Assembly (NCBI GenBank): GCA_026770615.1
Contig: MU631955.1
Coordinates: forward strand, 31,017 to 42,400
Reading direction: 5' to 3'
DNA from: Pavlovales sp. CCMP2436
Taxonomy: Eukaryota; Haptophyta; Pavlovophyceae; Pavlovales
Length of the DNA: 11,384 nucleotides
Part shown: piece by piece, positions 7,551-11,384 of the stretch
How positions within the stretch are numbered: the stretch's first letter is position 1
Layout: every line of letters begins with the position of its first letter
Program-made: the position numbers and the translations under genes
Notes under the pieces: model-generated
The model's input: the letters and a program-made list of their open reading frames with translations, nothing else
What the model was told of the DNA's origin: nothing
Database searches by the model: none

Positions 7551-8659
7551 GACTACTTCATCGATAGGGTAGGATTAAGTGTCAAAGAAGAGCTCAGAAA
7601 GAAGGACGTCGACACCGGTGACGCACCCAAGCCCGGTGACTTACACTACACTCTCCTACGCCATAGCCTCAGAATGCAGAAATCACGCGAAGCGGCAGTC
7701 GAAGCATCAGCGGCGTCAACCAAGGACAATATATCTCTATACGACGCGTATAAGTTTAAGGTAGCCATGTTGGCTGCCCAGACAGCTGAGCGGGCAGCAA
7801 GGAAACTGAATCAAGACGCAGCACCAGCGGCCATACCACCTATACAATACAAGCCCTTACCCCCAACGGACAGCATCGCTCAAAACAATGAACCATCAGC
7901 CTTACCTCCTATGCAGTATGAGCCCATACCCCCAACAGACAGCATCGCCCTAAACGAAGCACCAGCGGCCATACCACTTATGCATTATAAGCCCATACCC
8001 CTAACGGACAGCATCCCCCAAAACGAGGCACCAGCGGCTATTCCATTCTGCAGTATGAGCCCATACCCCCAACGGACAGCATCGCTCAGTATTAGCCCAT
8101 ATCCCCAACGGCCATACCACCTAAACTGCAAGAGCCCATACCCCCAACGGACACCAGTGCACTGACCACCCCTGCCAAACGAAGTTGCTTGATGCGCAAT
8201 CAACCTACGAATAATGAAGATTCATTAACAGGTGTAAACCCGACCATACCCTCCATGCAGCCTAAGCCCACCCTCAGGCCCAGCCGAGGCCAGCAACGCT
8301 TACGCACATCAAACGTGGAAAAACGCAACCAGAGACCGTCTCGAACCAAACCCTCATTACTACCAGGAGCAGCCAGTCCCACCGAACCCAAACCAGCCAG
8401 TCCCGCCATAAACCACGAATCCACAGGAGGCCCGTCACGCATGCACGCACTGATCCATGACAAGTCATTCATATTTATGCACCATTCACGCACACTGCGC
8501 TCAGCAACCAAACGGGTCGTTGAAACCAGCCAGTCACCCACGCGGTCACACCACTCGGGCGACAAAAAAACTAGAACCAAACATGAGCCAGCAAGCCCGC
8601 CACACCCCGCAACCCAAAGTCCTGCGCCCGAGGCCCACCCCCGTCAAGGGGTGGAATAG
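7551..8659 (+). pseudogene. LINE C-terminal proline-rich tail with tandem repeats
   Basis: After the indel near 7550 the frame reads DYFIDRVGLSVKEELRKKD and then an Ala/Lys-rich helix-like stretch (about 7674-7815). Tandem 23-residue proline-rich repeats follow (7821 onward). A one-base deletion near 8048 shifts the frame, after which the tail runs as a basic, Pro/Ser/Thr/Arg-rich low-complexity segment to TAG 8657-8659. One in-frame TAG (TATTAG against TATGAG in sister repeats) lies near 8093. I know no LINE domain of this kind. It could be an extension of the polyprotein or a separate downstream ORF, for instance starting at the ATG at 7674. Its basic composition would suit nucleic-acid or RNP binding, which is inference only. 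Confidence 0.65.
7821..8164 (+). repeat. Tandem 69-bp coding repeats (23 residues, Pro-rich)
   Basis: Three complete units of 69 bp occupy 7821-7889, 7890-7958 and 7959-8027. Their protein form is approximately APAAIPxxxYxPIPPTDSIAxNE. A fourth unit from 8028 has a one-base deletion, and two shorter units follow to about 8164. The core gagcccatacccccaacgg is nearly identical in the last copies. The unit length is a multiple of three and substitutions leave the Pro/Tyr pattern intact, which suggests expansion while under coding constraint. Confidence 0.92.
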
Positions 8660-8693
8660 AATGGACCAGCATACAAGCCGCGTATATTTGTGG

Positions 8694-8713
8694 TTTTTGC
8701 CCCCGGGCAAAAA
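8694..8713 (+). repeat. Near-perfect palindrome just after the LINE stop codon
   Basis: The arms TTTTTGCCC (8694-8702) and GGGCAAAAA (8705-8713) are exact reverse complements with a CC centre. In RNA they would form a nine-pair hairpin about 35 nt after the element's final stop codon. A 3' UTR hairpin can serve as a template-recognition signal in some LINEs and SINEs, so a role in the element's RNA is possible. It could also be host sequence, because the 3' end of the element is not fixed. Confidence 0.85.
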
Positions 8714-9116
8714 TCTCAACATATGCGAGCCAGGCTAGCGAGGAAGTAATGTTTGGGATGCGCGAAGGTGGGCCGCACTCGCAGACGGTGCTGCATTTTC
8801 AGACGACGCGAGGGAGAGCAGTGGAGGTCGGTCAGCGCGCCAGTCGAGAGTCGTTAGTCGTCGATAGTCGTGTGGCTGAACTGATCAGCGGTGGGGACGG
8901 TATCCGTGTGCTCGGGGTGGATCTCTGAATCGGAGTGTTTTTTCAACGCTTAAATCCAGTGAGATCCTCCCGGGGACGGACGTTTAACTAAAAACTTACA
9001 CACATGAATTCGATCGGTGTCGTTTTTGTTTTCTGTTCAGCAATTGCTGTGCAGAATTTGAATGCAGTAAAGTTAGTTGGTATTTAATTTAACGTTAGTT
9101 ATGCAATTTTGTGCGG
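8714..9116. other. Intergenic spacer without a supported gene
   Basis: A 59-codon ORF (8749-8928, + strand) exists but has no recognisable similarity and lies in GC-rich sequence where open frames are expected. AGTCG recurs four times within about 32 bases near 8843-8875 (AGTCGAGAGTCGTTAGTCG and onward). From about 8935 the sequence becomes AT-rich with several T runs. A CCA|GTGAGAT string at about 8958 resembles a splice donor, but no matching exon can be shown. I see no RNA gene here. Confidence 0.4.
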
Positions 9117-9276
9117 TACAGGGGATCGCGGGCAATAAGAAGGGCGAACTTTGATCTTGAGTCTGAGCTTCTTAGCAAATTACATACAAACAATGCTTGA
9201 ATTACATACAAAAATGCAGAAAAATGAGGCTCAGCTTCCTAACACTACGGCTTCTTATTGCCCGCGACACCCTGTA
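9117..9276. mobile_element. MITE with 26-bp terminal inverted repeats and TA flanks
   Basis: The left end (9117-9142) and the reverse complement of the right end (9251-9276) agree at 24 of 26 positions. Written inward after TA, the right end is CAGGGTGTCGCGGGCAATAA and onward; the left end differs only at GGGGAT against GGGTGT. The whole unit is 160 bp including a TA at each end, consistent with a TA target-site duplication. Inside is a direct repeat, AATTACATACAAA-AATGC, at 9178-9196 and 9200-9217. There is no transposase, so this is a non-autonomous element. TA duplication and CAGGG ends fit the Tc1/mariner superfamily, which is an inference. Confidence 0.85.
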
Positions 9277-9880
9277 TATTTATGCGCGCAGGCTTGCCGC
9301 TCAGAAGTGAAGAGTGACCTCCGTTCCGGCAGATACAACATTCAGTAGGCAGTATCTGTGTGCTTAGAGAAGGCACGTAGTCCCTGGGAATCAGGGAGAC
9401 CGTCTTCCGCCCGGGACAGACGTTCCATTACTAGAAATATGTTTCTCTTCCTTTTACCTGCTTTTACCATCAAGGAGCATTCTGCGCGTAGACCATATGT
9501 ATACATACTCTCGCTTCCCCTGTCGCTGCTTTCGCCCGGGTGTGTTGTACATTTGTAGCTTGCTACCCCCAGGCTTTTTAAAGATGTGCATTTTTGTGCG
9601 TGTGTGTATGTATGTAGCAAAAAACACGTGTGAACCCCGATGCGTCGATGACAGGTCGAACGAGCGGAATAAAATACATAATTATAAACAACTGCTACAA
9701 TCCAAATATAAACAGTTTTTTTTAGGTAACAAACCAAAAAATAACGCCCCTCCAACCCCCAACCACAAACGGCTAACACGATCACACTGAGACGTACTTA
9801 TTGCGTCGGGGAGTAGATCGAGGTTTTACGAGCAGGAGCTCTAGGGAGAAGGAGCTCGGCACTCGCAGCTTGGCGAGGAG
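9277..9880. other. Intergenic AT-rich spacer, no gene supported
   Basis: Open frames exist on both strands (for example 9342-9785 minus and 9497-9790 plus), but their translations are low-complexity, Cys/Tyr/Val-rich and without recognisable motifs. Small structures are present: an inverted repeat CAGATAC/GTATCTG at 9330-9336 and 9352-9358, TCCCTG/CAGGGA near 9381-9397, a GT-rich stretch around 9596-9616 and A-rich runs at 9690-9780. No tRNA or other RNA gene is seen. From about 9790 the composition turns GC-rich again. Confidence 0.45.
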
Positions 9881-10064
9881 GATGAGCGCGCGGAACGCAG
9901 GCGCACCTCAGCGACAAGAGGCGCGCGTCTACGTACGGTCGCTACAGGCAGCGTTGGCTCACTTCGAGTGAGGGCCTCAATGCTTGCTATTGGTGCCGAG
10001 GTGTTGGCGCGCGGGCGAAGGTCTCTGCGGGCGGTGGCAATATCCGACCTTGCCCGTCGCCAAG

Positions 10065-10196
10065 GACGAGCTCTACAACAAGCGCTGGAGACGAGTCGTC
10101 TTTGTGGCGAGCTTCGTTCGTTTGTTCGCCCTCTTCAAGACGCTGGCGCGGCCGGCACGCCTCAACGCTGCCACCAGCGCCGGTGCTGCCACCCGG
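10065..10196 (+). CDS. Coding-like fragment, possible internal exon of unknown gene
   Basis: The stretch reads DELYNKRWRRVVFVASF and onward for 44 codons. Most codons end in G or C, as expected for genes in this GC-rich genome. It is preceded by a pyrimidine-rich sequence and AG (gcccgtcgccaag) and followed by GT (CCCGG|GTCGAA), giving a phase 0-0 exon of 132 bases. The sequence is basic at the start, then hydrophobic and Ala-rich. I do not recognise the protein. The frame is open outside these limits (9984-10274), so the boundaries are only one choice. It abuts the left end of a putative inverted-repeat element at 10195, which could have interrupted a gene. It may equally be a chance GC-rich open frame. 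Confidence 0.25.
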
Positions 10197-10608
10197 GTCG
10201 AAATCCGAATTAGTGGCGAGTCCGGGGGGAAAAAAAAGTTCGGTGATTATCCTTGGGAGCAACTCACGAACTAGCTGGGATGCAGAAGAGTTAGCTGCAG
10301 ATTTGTGACTGGGGCGGCGCCCCATTTGCGAATCTGCCACTAACTCCGCTGCACCCCTTCGGGAACCATGACTTTCTTTCCGCTTCCGAACGCTGAAAAT
10401 CGGAAACGTTAGTTACCTTTAGTATGTTGTTGACCCTAGAGGCACCTGAGAGGCACACGAAGTGGGCTCTGACCGTCGAGGAGGGCTTTATTTGACATCA
10501 GCTATCGACACTTAGCGCGCAGGTGTGACTAATGTCTACTTCTTCGTCCCGGTCACCACTTTCCCCCTCCCCAGTGCAGAATCGCGCCACTAATTCGAAT
10601 ATCGACCC
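10195..10608. mobile_element. Putative non-autonomous DNA transposon with 26-bp inverted termini
   Basis: GGGTCGAAATCCGAATTAGT and its next six bases (10195-10220) match the reverse complement of 10583-10608 at 23 of 26 positions. The motif CCACTAAYTC, part of the terminal repeat, occurs again internally at 10337-10346 within a large hairpin, like the subterminal repeats of many DNA transposons. No transposase is encoded. Flanks tgccaccc (left) and acccaccc (right) agree at six of eight bases, which could be an eroded 8-bp target duplication, but these are low-complexity. The total length is 414 bp. The superfamily is unknown. Confidence 0.6.
10278..10356. repeat. Imperfect inverted repeat forming a long hairpin
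   Basis: The inner 28-bp arms (10288-10315 and 10319-10346) match at 22 of 28 positions around a three-base centre, GGC. They start with GAGTTAG and close with GGGGC/GCCCC. Pairing extends outward through TGCAG (about 10281-10285) opposite CTGCA (about 10348-10352). It lies inside the putative 414-bp element and shares its terminal motif. It may be a nested snap-back element or part of that transposon. Confidence 0.75.
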
Positions 10609-10869
10609 ACCCACCCGCGTCGGCCACGCGTCAATCAGAGCTCTACAATTAGCTGCTTAATAATTTGTCACACCGACCGCCGGCGCCAGCCAGAACCCTC
10701 ACCATATGATTAGTGTATATATAAATTTATATATATATATAAGAAACGCAAGCTGCCAGTCAGTGCAGCTGACTATAATTACTATTGCTGCGGTATTCAT
10801 GGGCGCGCTCACGCCTCAGGCGAACAAGGGCACGCGCTGTGAGCGACAGGCTTGCAAGAATGCAGCTAT
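10609..10869. other. Intergenic region downstream of the MMACHC-like gene
   Basis: No coding signal is seen. It contains the short perfect AT palindrome at 10716-10735 and alternative small hairpins around 10751-10777 (AGCTGC/GCAGCT and AGTCAG/CTGACT). Because the MMACHC-like gene reads leftward, its 3' UTR and polyadenylation signals should lie here. The AT-rich tract is the only obvious landmark and could contribute to 3' end formation. Confidence 0.45.
10716..10741. repeat. AT microsatellite with perfect 20-bp palindrome
   Basis: TATATATAAATTTATATATA at 10716-10735 is its own reverse complement, and TA units continue to about 10741. It can extrude a cruciform or form an RNA hairpin. It stands out strongly in otherwise GC-rich surroundings about 130 bp past the MMACHC stop codon. 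Confidence 0.9.
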
Positions 10870-11367
10870 TTAGGCCGTGCACTCGTTGAGAATCTCAAGC
10901 CTCTTGGCAGATTCGGGCGTGTAGTGGTAGAGCATCTGTTGCGGGCAGTACTTGTGCTCGGCACCCTGCGTGAAGGTCTCGCTCACCCGTATGAGGCCGT
11001 CCCAGCTCTCCCGCTCGCTCACAGTTTCCCATTTGGCCATTACGGACGCCTGCACAGCCGCCACTCTCTGCAGCTCCTTCTGCGAGCACGGGCACAGCTT
11101 GAGCGGGCCCTCCCAGTTTCCCGGCAGCCCCTTGGTCCACGTGCGGTTCGGGAAGGTGATCACCGCCCTGTAGGCAAACCAGGGCCCGAAGGTCGGATGG
11201 ACACTGATCTGCGTGTGCTCCGCGTCAAACCATGCCAGGCCGCTTACGTGGCCCACCGTCTTCACAGAGCAGCAGCGCCCGTGGTTTTCAAGCGTTTCGT
11301 ATGCATAAACGACATCAGCCTCCTCCCCCAGCGCGACCTGCGCGAGGACGCGTTCGACCAAATATTT
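10870..11367 (-). CDS. MMACHC: MMACHC/CblC-like cobalamin trafficking protein, last exon (partial)
   Basis: MMACHC (CblC) is a cytosolic protein that binds incoming vitamin B12 derivatives and removes the upper axial ligand, using glutathione or reduced flavin, before passing cobalamin on to MMADHC. The exon encodes about 165 residues ending in TAA. VGHVSGLAWF (exon residues about 38-47) matches human HVAGAAYY, including the His near the cobalamin (human His122). HPTFGPWFAYR matches human HPRFGGWFAIR, including the Arg equivalent to human Arg161. The segment between these blocks is about 12 residues shorter than in human. YTPESAKRLEIL matches human FSTPPAQRLALL, and the protein ends shortly after, lacking the long human tail. 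The likely exon start is AAATATTTG at 11367, after CACACAG. The TTG at 11361 is not a real start, and upstream exons lie beyond the window. The phase-0 boundary is inferred. Confidence 0.9.
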   Translation of the reverse strand, partial: KYLVERVLAQVALGEEADVVYAYETLENHGRCCSVKTVGHVSGLAWFDAEHTQISVHPTFGPWFAYRAVITFPNRTWTKGLPGNWEGPLKLCPCSQKELQRVAAVQASVMAKWETVSERESWDGLIRVSETFTQGAEHKYCPQQMLYHYTPESAKRLEILNECTA

Positions 11368-11384
11368 CTGTGTGGGGGGGGGGG
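11368..11384 (-). other. MMACHC intron 3' end: poly-C tract and splice acceptor
   Basis: On the minus strand this reads an 11-base C run followed by ACACAG, directly before the first conserved MMACHC codons. It is a textbook pyrimidine tract plus AG acceptor, made of a pure homopolymer. The window stops inside the run, so its true length is unknown, and the sequence assembly may end here because of it. Confidence 0.7.

Larger units (their letters stand above)
2055..8713 (+). mobile_element. Non-LTR retrotransposon (LINE) with endonuclease, reverse transcriptase and RNase H, decayed
   Basis: A copy-and-paste retroelement whose coding region can be followed for about 6.5 kb across frameshifts. 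The order is endonuclease (2193-about 3000), reverse transcriptase (about 3730-5000), RNase H-like (about 6300-6750), Cys/His region (about 7370-7490) and proline-rich tail ending at TAG 8657-8659. That order is typical of RNase H-bearing LINE clades, but I cannot assign the clade. No separate ORF1 (gag-like) is seen upstream; the endonuclease frame is open only from 2055. All the protein pieces are on the + strand, with an A- and C-rich bias unlike the GC-rich neighbours. No poly(A) tail or target-site duplication was found, so both ends are approximate. At least seven frameshifts plus six TGA and one TAG in-frame stops make it non-autonomous as written. Confidence 0.95.

Noticed and set aside
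7821..8164. CRISPR-like array
   Set aside because: The units are contiguous coding repeats without unique spacers and lie in a eukaryotic retroelement.
7985..8580. Minus-strand ORFs with repeated Gly-Tyr-Gly-Leu
   Set aside because: They are the antisense of the proline-rich LINE repeats, whose sense frame is continuous with the element's other domains.
2055..8713. Target-site duplication flanking the LINE
   Set aside because: I compared the sequence near 2050-2130 with 8660-8760 by eye and found no convincing direct repeat.
8749..8928. 59-codon ORF on the + strand
   Set aside because: GC-rich sequence makes chance frames common, and there is no recognisable motif, ribosome context or neighbour to support it.
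9342..9785. 147-codon minus-strand open frame and overlapping plus-strand frame
   Set aside because: Both are low-complexity with no recognisable domain and lie in an AT-rich spacer with microsatellites.
9882..9971. Small ORF on the + strand ending at a GTGAGG donor-like site (29 codons before TGA) as a first exon for the 10065 fragment
   Set aside because: The donor at 9968 leaves phase 2, which does not join to the 10065 frame. Codon use is weak and no homology is recognised.
10065..10085. DELYN resembles the last residues of green fluorescent protein (DELYK), suggesting vector sequence
   Set aside because: Only five residues match, the codons and flanks differ, and nothing upstream resembles GFP.
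10194..10206. GGGTCGAAATCC resembles a tRNA T-arm
   Set aside because: The loop lacks the TTC start, and no acceptor, D or anticodon arms are at the right spacing. The bases form part of the inverted terminus instead.

Overview
This window is eukaryotic nuclear DNA, most likely from a unicellular alga or similar protist. Its GC-rich coding exons are interrupted by short spliceosomal introns. Three fragments of conserved eukaryotic genes can be recognised: a CLC chloride channel/transporter, the NatC auxiliary subunit NAA38, and the cobalamin-processing protein MMACHC/CblC. One intron needs a GC-AG splice pair, which is reported as common in haptophytes such as Emiliania and in dinoflagellates. 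I cannot name the organism; haptophyte-like or dinoflagellate-like is an inference only.

Layout. Positions 1-1720 hold a tight head-to-head gene pair. CLC runs leftward (exon 1 at 1296-907, exon 2 at 658-488) and continues off the left edge through an intron with long G- and C-tracts. NAA38 runs rightward (exons 1369-1474 and 1566-1720). Only 72 bp separates the two start codons.

About 2055-8713 is one large, decayed non-LTR retrotransposon (LINE) on the + strand. In order it carries an apurinic-type endonuclease, a reverse transcriptase with a YMDD box, an RNase H-like domain, a Cys/His zinc-knuckle region, and a proline-rich tail with 23-residue tandem repeats. Its reading frame is broken by several frameshifts and by six in-frame TGA codons. 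The element is A/C-rich on the + strand, in clear contrast with its GC-rich surroundings.

Positions 8714-10869 are intergenic and rich in small mobile-element relics. They include a 160-bp MITE with 26-bp terminal inverted repeats and TA flanks (9117-9276). They also include a probable 414-bp element with 26-bp inverted termini and an internal hairpin (10195-10608), and one short coding-like stretch of unknown identity (10065-10196).

The right edge (10870-11367, minus strand) is the last exon of an MMACHC-like gene. It begins right after a poly-C tract and splice acceptor at the window end.

The host genes do not form an operon or pathway: vesicular or plasma-membrane anion transport, co-translational N-terminal acetylation and B12 trafficking are separate housekeeping functions. 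The unusual content is the LINE architecture and decay pattern and the small inverted-repeat elements.
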